From: Cantharellus purpuraceus
Lineage: Eukaryota > Basidiomycota > Agaricomycetes > Cantharellales > Hydnaceae
Length of the DNA stretch: 64,000 nt
Direction: 5' to 3'
NCBI GenBank assembly: GCA_025174535.1
Contig: JALBUN010000048.1
Location: forward strand, 124,001 to 188,000
The first letter of the stretch is position 1. Each line of letters begins with the position of its first letter. Below the pieces are notes generated by a model that saw only the letters and a list, made by a program, of their open reading frames with translations, was not told the origin of the DNA and ran no database searches. A program made the position numbers and the translations under genes. Positions 12,935 through 24,445 of this stretch are shown in pieces.

Positions 12935-15744
12935 TGTATGGGAACTGGTTTTCCCTTAAAAAGATCTTGTTTAAAGTCCCAAAACTGTACAATTTCGCTT
13001 CATGGCCTTAAAATATCAGCATATATCTGCTGCTTTCTCTTGATTCAGGGCCATTCAAATATTCTCTATTTTTTCATATTTTTTTGGGAATTTTCCATGC
13101 AGAAATGAGTCTACAAACTTATTGTTCTGCTGGGCGAAGTTTGGGACCCACATGGACCCACAAACCTTCGCAGATGTCAGCAGCCTCAAAGTCAGCCGGA
13201 GTCACCCGGACAACTGACTCATTTTCAATCACATGAGTCATTTCAATCTCCGACTCAATCTGGTCACCACTGCCAGTAAATGCTCAATATCTTCACAACC
13301 ACTGCACCTCCTGACTCCATTTTCAGTGGAGAGTTCAATAGAAGCTGTGCCTACCCATAGCTGTGCTAATCAGCCTGGGAAACGAAGTATTGACCGAGTT
13401 ATTTGAGTAATGGTGACTCATGCTATGACTCCTGCTCTGAGTCACACTATGACTCCATCCATGACTCATGCCATGAGTCAGAGCAAATCCAAGCAGCTTA
13501 TTGGCTAGGAAACTTCCACCCCCTTCTCACATATTCCACTAGCTTCCAGTAGTTTCCATCTATTAATAGGTAGAAGTTTCCAGTAGTATTAGCCAGCTCC
13601 TGTAAATACAATATAAAAGGAGCCCATTCTGCCTCTGAATAAATAACCATTTCTACCCCATCATTTGCACATCAGTGTGACTAGAGTGACATACAGTGTC
13701 ATCCTCTATATCTCAGTAACTGTTGATTGTCCAGTTCAAGGGTCGCTTACAGTTGTGTAACTGTATTCGATTGCACTCAAAGTAGTGATTGTCCTGCTTT
13801 GGGCGTGAGTGTAATATCTGCCTCATGTGACTACGAATCTACAGGGTGAGATTGTCTGTCAATAGTCCTGCCATTAGTGCTCTTTGTTTAAGTTACTAGT
13901 GTATACTGCCTTTGCAGAGCATTAGGATCTTGAACTCATGTGAAGCAGTTGCTAGACTACTTCATACATCGCTGTTACCCGCTTCAGAGTGCCACTGGTT
14001 GGATGGTCAGATTCATCCACCTACTTCCTCTACCTCTAAGTGCATTCCCCTCTTTTTGGAATATCTGGACCCCTAAGCATCCATGAACTCTAGACTCTGG
14101 AAGTCTTATTCATTCTGTTTTGGAACCCGCAAAATTATGGTGTTAGGGCAAACTCTAAATCACCACAATTCCGTGAATGAACAGCTGAGAAGAATATCAA
14201 ACCCTGCTGCAGCACAACTCCAGAAACGATTTAACGTTTGTACTTTGGTTACGATCCTTTGTATTGGTCAATGCAGACTATACGCAGAAAAGTAATACGT
14301 TTCTTAGCAGCAAGAAATGAATAAGACTTCCAGAGTCTAGAGTTCACGGACGCTTAGGGGTCCAGATATTCCAAAAAGAGGGGAATGCACTTAGAGGCTA
14401 AAGGAAGTAGGTGGACAACCGTCCAACCAGTGGCACTCAGAAGCGGGTAACAGCGATGTGTGAAGTAGTCTAGCAACTGCTTCACACGAGTTCAAGCTTC
14501 TAATGCTCTGCAAAGGCAGTACACACTAGTTACTTGAACAAGAGCACTAATGGCAGGACTATCGACAGACAATCTCACCCTGTAGATTCATAGTCACGTG
14601 AGGCAGATATTACACTCACACCCAAAGCAGGAATATCACTACTTCGAGTGCAATCAAGTACAGTTACACAACTGTAAAAGATCCTTGAACTGGTAATCAA
14701 CAGTTACTGAGATAGAGGATGACACTGTATGTCACTCTAGTCACACTGGTGTGCAGAAGATGGGTAGAATATGATGATATGTTATTCTTTCAGAGGCAGA
14801 ATGGCCTCCTTATATATTGTATTTACAGGGGCTGACTAATGGTTCTGGAATATTCTACCTATTAATAGATGGAACTACTGGAAGGTTGTGGAAGGTGGAA
14901 GAAAGGGGTAGAATATTCCAAGCCAATCACAGGATCTGATCACTGGACTAACACTGATCAGGAGCTGAATAATGGTTCTGGAAAGTTCTATCTAATAATA
15001 GAGGGAAACAGCTAGAATGTTATGGAAAGGGGTAGAATATTCCAAGGCAATCACCTGATTTGATCACCCATCAGCTGATCTGATCCCTGAACTAGGCACT
15101 GATCAGGCAAAAAGAAGGGTGTCCACCCTGTTTTCTGCACTGGTTTGGACAGCCATGGATAGCCACATCTCAGGTGATGATCTCCATGGAAAATAGTGCC
15201 CTGAGAGGCTGTGGTTGTTAAGTTAGAGAATATTTATTGATCAGAGACATCTGAGCTTGAATTGAGGCCAAATGCCTGGTCCAAAAGGGGAGAGCCGGCT
15301 GTGTGAAGGTTTGTGGGCGCCTATGGGTCCACAACTGTAGCACAGCAGAAATAAATGATTCTGAGCTGAGTTCTGCATGGAATATTCCTGAAAAAATATG
15401 GAAAAATAGAGAATATTTGAATAAGTCCATTCCAGGTACAAGCATCAAATATATGCTGATATTTAGGAATGGAAAAGCAAAGTATAGCACATTGGTGCTG
15501 CATAAATGGAATTTGATAGGGAAAAGGTGGTTCCCATACACATTCCCTGCTGCTAAGAAACATATTACCTTCCTGCGTATCATCTGCATTGACCATTACA
15601 ATGGATTGTAACCAAAGTACAAACGTTAAATTGTTTCTGGAGTTGTGCTGCAGTAGGATTTGATATTCTTCTCAGCTGTTCATTCATGGAATTGTGGTGA
15701 TTTAGAGTTTGCCCTAACACCATAATTTTTCAGGTTCCAAAACA
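12935..15744 (-). mobile_element. Minus-strand LTR M, interrupted by LTR B
   Basis: On the minus strand it starts TGTTTTGGAACC at 15744, runs to 15541, is interrupted by LTR B, and continues from 14115 to a TG...CA-type end at 12935 (plus-strand TGTATGGGAACTGG). Without the insertion it is about 1.38 kb, matching the family length. The distal 3' part is a diverged subfamily shared with the fragment at 15745-16009. The flanking 5-mers differ (CTGAT and CTCTG), so no target duplication remains. Confidence 0.7.
14116..15540 (+). mobile_element. Solo LTR B, 1425 bp, TSD CATTC
   Basis: TGTTTTGGAACC start and GGTTCCCATACA end, flanked by CATTC at 14111-14115 and 15541-15545. It is inserted in opposite orientation into LTR M of the same family, which makes the surroundings palindromic: 13500-14115 is the reverse complement of an internal part of B. 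No coding region. Confidence 0.85.
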
Positions 15745-16009
15745 CTCTGCTGACTTTGAAGCTGCTGACATCCATGAAGTTTTGTGGGTCCATGTGGGTA
15801 CAAAACTTCACCCGGCAGGACAACAAATTTGTGAACCCATTTCTGCATGGAAAATTCCCAAAGAAATATGAAAAAATAGAGAATATTTGAATGACCCTAA
15901 ATCAAGAGAAAGCAGTGTGTATATGGTGATATTTTAAGGCCATAAAGCGAAAATATATAATTTCAGGACCATAAACAAGATCTTTTCAGGGAAAACCAGT
16001 TCCCATACA
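15745..16009 (+). repeat. LTR P, 3' fragment of the diverged LTR subfamily
   Basis: About 265 bp ending GTTCCCATACA, reverse-complementary to 12935-13200 with roughly 85-90% identity by eye. It lacks its 5' part and abuts LTR M directly. With M it forms the outer arms of a large palindrome. Confidence 0.65.
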
Positions 16010-16201
16010 CAAGCTAAGGACTCATGCAAAATTGCAGTGTTGTCACAAAGGTGGTCTTCCTCATCCACCTCCTCCAAGGTAAATCAGGGCACAACTGCTT
16101 GGTGAGTTCCTCCCATTCAGCGTCAGCGCGGTCCTGGAACCAAAGTACTATACAAGGTATATAACCCAGGTATATCAACAATGAAGACTATGGGTGATGT
16201 C
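16010..16201. other. 3' flank of reductase copy 2
   Basis: Short spacer between the LTR P end and the reductase stop codon. No gene seen. It presumably contains the 3' UTR of the reductase. Confidence 0.4.
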
Positions 16202-19200
16202 TCAGACATCGAGCGCACCACTACCCCTCCAAAAGCCAATCCAGCTCTCAACATCTCCTCTACCCAATTGTGCCAAGCGAGATGGTCCAAGTGACGGTGC
16301 CTCTGCCACGGTTGTCGTGGTATCAAACATAGCCGGCCCCATCGCTTCCCTGTCATCAATTTGTCTAACATCCTTCGGGACCACCGATCCCCGATAGAAG
16401 TCAAGAAGATGTAGGGCCGGATTTCGCTGTAAATCTGAGCCCGTCTTTGGCGAGGCCTCAAGGCGGGTCAACCATTCATCATACGGAATAACAGGCACTC
16501 TAAGAGCATCCGAAACATGCCCTATAACTGCCTCCCAGCGGACAGGACGGGGATGCACAATATGCACAAATTCCTCCGACGTGTGGCGGAGCTCAATGAT
16601 GGCGGAAGCCGCCACATGCACCGGAACAAATGATACGAGCTGCAGGAACATAAGCCCACGTAATTATCTCCGCTACATGGATGAAATACTTACACCTCTG
16701 TTGCTTGGCGCACCGCCAACCACCTGACACGCACGCACGAGGGCCGGGAACCATTCCCTATGATTCCAGCTGCCATTCACTCCACCACAGAGCTGGCCAA
16801 CTCGGACAATCAACGGCCTTGCAGCCGTCTCTTGACCTGCCTTCCAGAGAATCTGCTCTGACACCCATTTGGATTCCCCGTAACCAGAACTATGAACGTG
16901 CGAGAGATCCGTAAATGGTGCTTCAGATACAGAAGGGATATCCGACCACGCTGGTTCGAACAAATCAGCATGATTCACCTCACTTTCAGCCTTCACTGGG
17001 CTCACTCGTCACTATACCAACGCTGCTGGTGAATATGACACGAGGCGGCGAGAAATGCGGCGACCCGAGTGCCAGGTCAATCATACGGCGCACCCCTTGC
17101 ATAGCGGGTTCAAAGGACGATATCGAGAGATTGAAGTCGACTCTCCAAGCTGTACCACACATCGATTATCAGCTCCAACCGCGACTATTGTTGTGAACAT
17201 ACCATTGTGAATGATTGTTGTCACCGAGTCACGGATCTACCGCAAAACCTCACGTCAGTGTGAATAGCACTTAAGACGTCGCATATACCTCTGCAAACAA
17301 CTCGGGCCGGATGTTAAACCCTTCCGCAGCCGCATCACCTTCAACGTACACGATTTTCTCAGAATCCAAGAGCGCAACATCGTTGCCTCGGCCAAGGAAC
17401 GCCTCATGATGTCTATCCTGAGAACTCTTTTGTCCGGGTCGGTTAAACGCATAGATACGAGAAACAGATGACATGGCTACGAGCTGCGCCAATAACTGAG
17501 ACCCCAAACCGCCAGTACTTCCTGTCAACAGAACCGTCTCGTCTATTGGGTTCACTCCATCCTTCGCAGGTCTATGACTTGGCCAGTCCTGCGTGTACTT
17601 GCCCACGAGCGTCAGAAGACGCTCCCTCCGCGCTTCATCGGTATCAGCATCCACAGAAGCGTTTTTAGGACGTGACATTTGACAGGCGAACGCTGCCAAA
17701 CCGCGGATAGTTGGGTGTTGATAAACGACGTTGGACGGAACAATCTGCACCTCAGAGGAGGAAACCACCTGGCGCAAAGCGTGAAGCAACGTGTTACGAA
17801 TGTAAGTCGCCTGTAGGCTGTCAATGATAGCAGTGGTAAGTGTATTGGCGCTTCGATGGATAGTATTCCAGTTCACCTGTCGCAACCAAAACCGAAAATG
17901 TCATCTTCATCTCCCATTTTGTCAGCACCTTTCATGATGGAATGAATCACGTCGTGAATGAAAACCTGGCTCTCATCCAGTGTCCAGCCACCTTCTGTGC
18001 TCAAGCCGAATGGTATCGGAACACTCGTCCTGGAAGAGTCCTCTACGGTCTGATAGATTGCATCGATTTCTTGCGCGTAATTATTGATAATGGCACCTCT
18101 CCTGGGTGTAATCTTGTCCGTGTACGATAGCGGCTTGGAAGCAGAAGCGACAAGGATCATCTAGGGGGTTCTAAATATCAGCGCGCAACAGAGGACACAG
18201 AATAGCTGATATTTACTTCCTTGAATATCCTAGAATGTGCGGGAGCGAACCCGTTTGCACTCTCAATGCTCGGCCTGAACGCAAAGCCCTGCGTCAAACA
18301 CACTGAAATCGGATCCCCACCTACAGGTCGCGCACCATATGAGATTTCTGAATTGCTCCACACCTAGTCTTTCTGCCTCATCATAGGACTCAGGTTCGAT
18401 GAGGACCCCATTCGATAGTCGCTCTCTCCCAAACATGATTGCTTGCTTCACGTGCGGACTCTTGGCTATTATGGTTTCTGATTCGAATAATGGTCAGCGG
18501 TCGTAAACCGGATTGATTGTCTCTAATCACCAAGCGGTCCTGGATTTGTCTACATAATAAAACATGTCACGGGTCCTTCAGGAATTGTAGTGTAGGTTAC
18601 CTTTTCTCCTGTGCTCAACATGATTTGATCGTCTTTGCGACCTATTAACCTGAATAGCTTCGGATTTGATTTGTTCCGTTCCACGAGATCGTTTGTGGCA
18701 AAGGCAGGAACATTGTCAACCTCTGTATTAAAAGCGGTCAAGTGGTGCCACTCGCTCTCCTGAAAAATGTTTTTAAGGACGCTCGGAGGAAAGAAGAACG
18801 CAGGTAGGTTGGTACCTTGAACACAACTTCATAGACATCCTTCCCTTCTGGCAACAATTGCACGTCGATGTGCGACATAAATTCGAACCATTCATACCCT
18901 TCGACATACGGTGCGACTATTGACCATGGCATGATCAAATCATGTATCTGCTGACGATTCGATGCCTCAATCATACCTGAAAATGGCGTGCTGGAGCCAA
19001 ACTCAGTGGCTCCGTAGATCATACCAATTGGAACTCTTTCATTATGCAAGAGTTGTCCTACGTCCTTCCGTAGGGGACCACCACCCCAGAACTACCCAAA
19101 ATGGTCAACAGAAAGCCAAATTATAGCATAGGACACTGCCTACGATGTATTTCATTTGTTTTATTTTTTCCAGAGAATCATAATTCGTGGACCAAGCCTT

Positions 19201-20528
19201 TGCCCCACAATGAGAATTGAAAGTATTTCAGTAGGAGATGCTTACTTCCAAGAAGCTGGGAACAGTGAACATCATTACGGACTTGCTTTCCGAGATTCTC
19301 TGAAGTAATGACTCTGGATCCAAGGGAGGCTGAAAAACTCCAGGGGCAGGTGCGGCCCTAATAAAATTACAAACCTTGATGACAGTATATATGACCAACC
19401 GAGAAGAGAGGAGAAGCACAGGACTACTTACCACTGGCCACATTTGCGCGCAAAGGCCCATAAGGTCTGGTATACGAGGTCGAAGAGATCAGAATGTGAA
19501 AGAGACGAAACGAATAAACTGACGAAATAGAGGTGCGCCGTGCACAGAGAAGACTTCGCCGTCTGCTACAAGACCTCCGCGGTCTCAATGTGTCATGCAT
19601 TTAGCTAGGTAATTCTGTTAGAAACGTGAGACCAGTAATACCAGGAAGTAGCGCTAATTCAAGGAGAACACGATGCGTGAATGTGCGGGGCTTAGGGAAG
19701 GAAGTCGACCCTGTCACCAAGACAAGTCCAACAATCAGTCTCGTGAGGAATCAGATGAAACAGAACTAGCCTGAGGAATGTAAAATTAGGGCTGGCTGGT
19801 CCAAATGGACTGTTTCCTCTGAGTCTCCTTCGGTCAAAGTACCCGAGAAGCCGTCAGAAGAACCATGGTACATATCCGAAAAGGATGGAAATGGCAAGAT
19901 CACCGTGTCTTCTAGGCCGCCTTGGCGCAGTGCTTCATCAACAAGCGACCTCATTGGGCCCTCTGTGACCCAGAGAAACGCAACATGAGTGACACGAACA
20001 AGATGGACAATGGCGGCCGCTGAGTTGCGAGGAGACATGGGAAACGGAAGTAAGGGACGATCGGCAATATTTGGATGAGTGAGACGGAGATGAGAGAAGA
20101 GCAATGTTGTGTATGTGATGATATCTGTCACATACATTTAGTATCAGAATTTTCATCGAAGGGGAATGAAACTAACTAGCAGTGGCCAAAAACCCAACAA
20201 CAATAGGCTCCCGCTGCGGCAGGTCGCTTCCCCTTCTTGATATTGGAATGTGTTTCCGTATAATTTCTGTTCCTTTTATTATACCGTCAGTGAATTGCTT
20301 CCAGGTCAGAGAATCCTATGGTACCAGAGTAAGAACGACTTCATATATTGAGTGAAAACGGGAGGGTACCTGATCGCCATTTTGCTTTGGAAACACAAAC
20401 GTAACAGCATCGGGTGAGTGGGCGCGGTTCCAATCACAGATCTGGTCCACCGTCAATGAGCCATCGGTAGGGGGACGAGTGAATGTAGAGGTAGGCTGCG
20501 CCACTGAGCACGGAGCATAGGAGTGCAT
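16202..20528 (-). CDS. Adenylate-forming reductase (A-T-R), copy 2, complete
   Basis: Complete paralog of the gene at the window start, with the same domain order: adenylation, carrier, thioester reductase. Visible marks are DGSLTVDQ near the N-terminus, HSSGST at the A3 core across GC-AG intron 19711-19770, YGATEFG near 19010, GRKDDQIMLSTGEK near 18640, carrier FGFGCDSLQAT with the Ser codon split by intron 17818-17876, TGSTGGLG near 17560, IIHNAW, reductase catalytic YxxxK as GYGESKW near 16870, and the usual ending WIGFWRGSGALDV before the stop at 16202. Further introns that restore the frame are 16951-17017 and 16640-16693. There is no condensation domain, as expected for this class. Basidiomycete relatives reduce aryl or aliphatic acids to aldehydes; the substrate here cannot be read. 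Both copies share all introns I checked, so they arose by DNA duplication. Confidence 0.9.
19711..19770 (-). other. GC-AG intron in reductase copy 2 (A3 core)
   Basis: Donor GCTAGT, acceptor TGACAG, 60 nt. Splicing gives LILHSSGSTSFPKP, the adenylation A3 core. The corresponding intron in copy 1 is 2748-2814 with the same GCTAGT donor. The nearest GT alternative makes a stop codon. Confidence 0.85.
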
Positions 20529-21765
20529 TCGGGTGTGAGATATGAGAAGCCAACTATTTGAAATCGGTAGAGGGGTGTATTATACACAGTCGATGGGTAG
20601 CTTGTACCTCTAATATATACCTGTCGCAGTGACGAAGCGGACATCGGCCACCCGGGAACCTTGCTCCGATGTATAGGGTGTCTCGGCTATTGCTACTAGT
20701 CTCAATGATCGCTTGTAGTTTTCTAGAGCCTGCTGGAGTACTGGATCTCAGGCTGCTTATAGCGATAGATTGCTCCGAATTGGATTGTCTGCAGTTAGCT
20801 AATTATACGCACATGCATTTCCAACCTCTCTGTACCCTCTTTACCAGAGCCCATGTATCATGGATTCAGGAGAGATAAATGTTGCAGGCATACATAGCAG
20901 CCGGCCAGGGTGATCCTTACATAAGCCCGCGACTAAAACAAATTGAATTGGCCATTTCGGCTTACAATTAAGCGGACTCACTTGAACTAATAAACCAAGT
21001 TCCCTCATACTTACTCCATGGTGTTGCCTAAACCTGGTCACAGCATGCATAATACGTTGCATAGGCCACTGCAGCTAGCTTGGCGCAAATACAACTACCG
21101 ATATACCAATCGTCATCGAACTGATCCGGCGGGATGTAACGGCCGCGCTTGGACTACGTGCCAGCAGTTGACGTGTCAGTAGTTGTTTCCAGAAGCTTCG
21201 TTCTGTGCTTATAAACCAGCCGCGAGTTCTGGTTTCCTTGCTCAATCAACACCAGTAATAGACCCTATTGTTCACTCGTTCTATTAGTTCCTCTGCTCTC
21301 ATTCTGATTCCGCCTAGTCCGTTACACGGGAGAAGAGCCTCAGGAGGCCGGTTTATCATTGCATACGGCTGCGGTCAAATTAAAGGAAAAAGGACTGATC
21401 CGATATGTATAATCATGGCCGTTGGCATTGTTTCAAGAGTTGAGACAGCCTTCACATACCCACTAAGGTAAGAGAATAGAGCTGTAGAAGTTTCACGTTG
21501 TATATAAGGCTATTCATTTTCAGTCTCGACCCCGCATACATTTTTCTAGTGACTGTATTTATTATTATAACTACATCAGTCTTGTATTGCCGGCTCCATG
21601 ATGTCATAGAGACTCGGCTCGGTGCTTCGTTAGAGTACGCCATAAAACAATTACTTTTGTAAACTCTCCGACTTGAACTTTGATATTTTCTTTCCTGCGT
21701 GAAATCCGTCTGTCGGAGTTTGTAGTTAGAGGGCTCTATTCTGTCGACGACCATCTCCTCAAGGG
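20529..21765. other. Intergenic, divergent promoters
   Basis: Lies between the start of reductase copy 2 (-) and the LRR gene (+). Only short overlapping open frames without recognisable motifs are present. No RNA gene or repeat was seen. Confidence 0.5.
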
Positions 21766-23517
21766 ATGGCGTCCGTAATGGTGCCCATTGTTGATACAGG
21801 AAATCCCATGTATCGCCCCGATATAACAGCCAGTGCCCACTTCCGTCGAATACGCCAAACTAGACCCTCTTCTTCACGATACTCCAATTCCTTCATTTAC
21901 AGTCTCAGTCGCAGCGACCTCCACATATCGTCAGACGAGACCTGCCTCGAAGATACTTTTTTGTTTCGACGTCAACAGAAAGCACAGTCTAGCCCTTCGA
22001 GCCCCCTGCCGCCACCTTCAACAAAGCGCAAGGCGGTGGATGTCTCTAATACCAATGCCAAACATCACTTGAAAAGGCGAAAATTATCTCAGTTTGAAGA
22101 CTCCTCCCTCCCTTCCAACTCAGATGTCACAGAAATGCGCTTTCCCGTTGTTCAATGCCAGGATTCACCAGGAAGTGCCTTCGAACACTCGATCAATGAG
22201 CAGCCATCATGGGTCTTTCCTAAAAAGAATACGCAGCAGTCTCCCCATCTTCTTGCGCGGCCCCACAGTAACTATCCATTAACAGCTATGTCTCGCTCAG
22301 ATAACCTATATCATATGCCTTCGCAAACATGCACCTCTTCAGACGATCCCTGCGACCACCGCCCTTACAGAGCAGACACACCCAAATCACTCTCCCGTCT
22401 TCTCTCAGACCTCAATCGTCAACTCCCTGACATGTCCCTTCTTGAAAAGCTTTCAAGGTTTGATTGTATCACTTGTCAAGATATTGTCGATCTATTGGGT
22501 GCTGACGGTGAGATCATATTCCTACCTGCCATGAAACTGATATATGCATTTCAATTCTTCTATATCTCATAAGGCTACTTGGGGAAACACGTTCTCGACT
22601 ATTTCAGAGTTTCTCGTGTTGAACGTATAGATCTTTCTGCCACCCTTTCTCCAACAAAGGGGCTGAATGAGCAAAGACCTTGCGTAGTGCTCGAAAGCAA
22701 GTTTCAACTAAACTACTTAAACGTTTCTGACATCGCGTAGTCTTCTCATCTCCGCGTAGCTTCATGCACCTCAAGGCGCTGAATCTGAATAACGTATGTC
22801 TGGATGACTTTGATCTCACATCAATCCATCACCTCGGCTCCTTGACCACTCTGTGGCTGAACAATACCACTATTGGGACGGAAGCGTAAGCAAGGTATCA
22901 GCAGCATTTCCTTCTTTAGCTGTCAATGATTGGTCTAGGATTGGTCATCTTACATCTTTGAAAAAGCAACTGATAGAGCTCCATGTCGAGGACAACCCCC
23001 GAATCACCGACGATTGCATTCCAAGTTTGTGTCTGTTTACCTCCCTCATCGTCTTGCGATTACACGGGACACATATCGGAATGCCTGGGCTAAGACGATT
23101 CGCTGTGTCTGTTCATAGCGGCGCGCGAGAGATCGATATTGAGATGCCAAGTGAATGCGAGACTTATCTCGATAGTCAGTGTCCCTAGACTCCAAACGTC
23201 GAAAGGAATGATCAGTCATAGTGAACCCATTCTCCCAACCAGACCTCCATGCCCAATACCAGTTGCACCCCATCGCACCTCTCATCACCGATCCCACGAT
23301 CTGTACCCATCTCTCCCTTACGGCACTCAAAGACAACCTCGCCGCACACGCCGTGTTCAACCCCTCTATCAGTATTTCCGGAACAAAATTAGAGTTGGCT
23401 GGGAGGCTCAGGGAAATCTTGGAGCGAAGGGAAGGGGATAAGATTGTGAAGGAGGTCGTGTGGGGGTATAAATATGAGGGGGACACTAGTGTCGATGAGG
23501 TAAAGGTGAATGGCTAG
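21766..23517 (+). CDS. Leucine-rich-repeat protein with disordered N-terminus
   Basis: Starts with MASVMVPIVD. About 150 residues of Ser/Pro-rich, probably disordered sequence follow, with a basic patch KHHLKRRK (possible nuclear signal). The frame is carried through introns 22508-22573, 22886-22938 and about 23175-23220. An additional intron near 22685-22740 is required but its ends are uncertain. The second half has leucine-rich repeats, for example LKALNLNNVCLDDFDL, LTTLWLNNTTIG and LIVLRLHGTHIG. The C-terminus (LAGRLREILERREGDKIV) is helical and charged. Size about 500 residues. LRR folds bind proteins, and the short F-box-like stretch before the repeats (LEKLSRFDCITCQDIVDLL) is suggestive but not convincing. 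Function unknown; probably a regulatory or adaptor protein. Confidence 0.7.
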
Positions 23518-24257
23518 ATATTCCCCCCCGTGCGCATCATTCGTGACTACTGTTATTTTGCGTGTCATGTAGGACGGAAGTGGCTTTCTATCGCGACACC
23601 TGTTCGATTCCACCCACATTACATGACCCATGTTTCAGTGTCACAATGTCACTTGACTGTAAACTAGACTTGGTCCAAAGTTTGAAAATGGAAAATGGTG
23701 AGCATTATACTATGTTAGGAATGACCAAAAACGATTTGTTCTGTTAATGGGTAACCCAGCATGCACATATGGGCGTGTAGAGAAACTAGTGACAACATGG
23801 AGGAGCTAGTATACAACTGAAGACTAACAGAATACAGAACATACAACTAGACAGACCTACCTGAGGTGAGACAAATACACCTGCAAGAATATATCCTACA
23901 GCTTGAGGCTCAGCGAGACAACCGCCGCACGAGCCATAGGTACATATAGCATACATGGCGAGCCATAACGCATTGCGCGTCCAATGATACGTACGGCTTG
24001 AAACCCAACAGTGCGCACCAATATACTGGATACCACCGTTTTTTCTGGACTATGTGGAGTGGGGAAACATACAAGGTTTGATGTGACCACATGCAATGTG
24101 GCTTGATAGGAGAATGTGTTTCAGGTCAGGAGTATGAGTGGGTAACTAGAATTGCAAATAGTTTTGAATCACGTGGTACTGCCGCATCCCATCCATCAAA
24201 GAGGTCACAGACGACACGGGGACAAATAAACCTTTATTGGTATCGGCATATTTATGA
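23518..24257. other. Intergenic, nothing recognised
   Basis: Non-coding as far as can be seen: 3' flank of the LRR gene and AT-mixed spacer with only short chance frames. Confidence 0.5.
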
Positions 24258-24440
24258 TTGACATTCCGGGCGACCAAAATGACAAAAAAATCCCACGGCG
24301 AAGACATTGAGATCCGTATCACAAAAGTAAATCAGACAGATCAACTCGATATCGGCGTGACCATGATCGGCAGTTCCGTGCGACGTATCGGTGAGTTTTT
24401 GACCCTAAAAGAAGCAGAAAATAAAATCAAAAGGCAATAG
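24258..24440 (+). CDS. Small hypothetical ORF, 60 codons
   Basis: A short Lys/Ile/Thr-rich frame (internal ATG gives MTKKSHGEDIEIRITK), ending six bases before the P450 stop codon on the other strand. A GGTGAGTT donor-like site near its end means it could be a first exon. No family recognised. It may be chance. Confidence 0.2.
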   Translation: MTFRATKMTKKSHGEDIEIRITKVNQTDQLDIGVTMIGSSVRRIGEFLTLKEAENKIKRQ

Positions 24441-24445
24441 ATATT

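Noticed and set aside
14116..15744. Long terminal inverted repeats suggesting a DNA transposon
   Set aside because: The inverted ends belong to two LTRs of one family in opposite orientation. LTR B alone has TG...CA ends and its own CATTC duplication.
16951..17017. Apparent frameshift in the reductase domain of copy 2
   Set aside because: A 67-nt GT-AG intron restores FTSSV followed by AWSDIP in frame, as expected for the family, so the gene is not broken.
24258..24440. Possible recent transfer from bacteria, from the look of the small ORF
   Set aside because: Sixty codons with no family match are not enough to argue for transfer.
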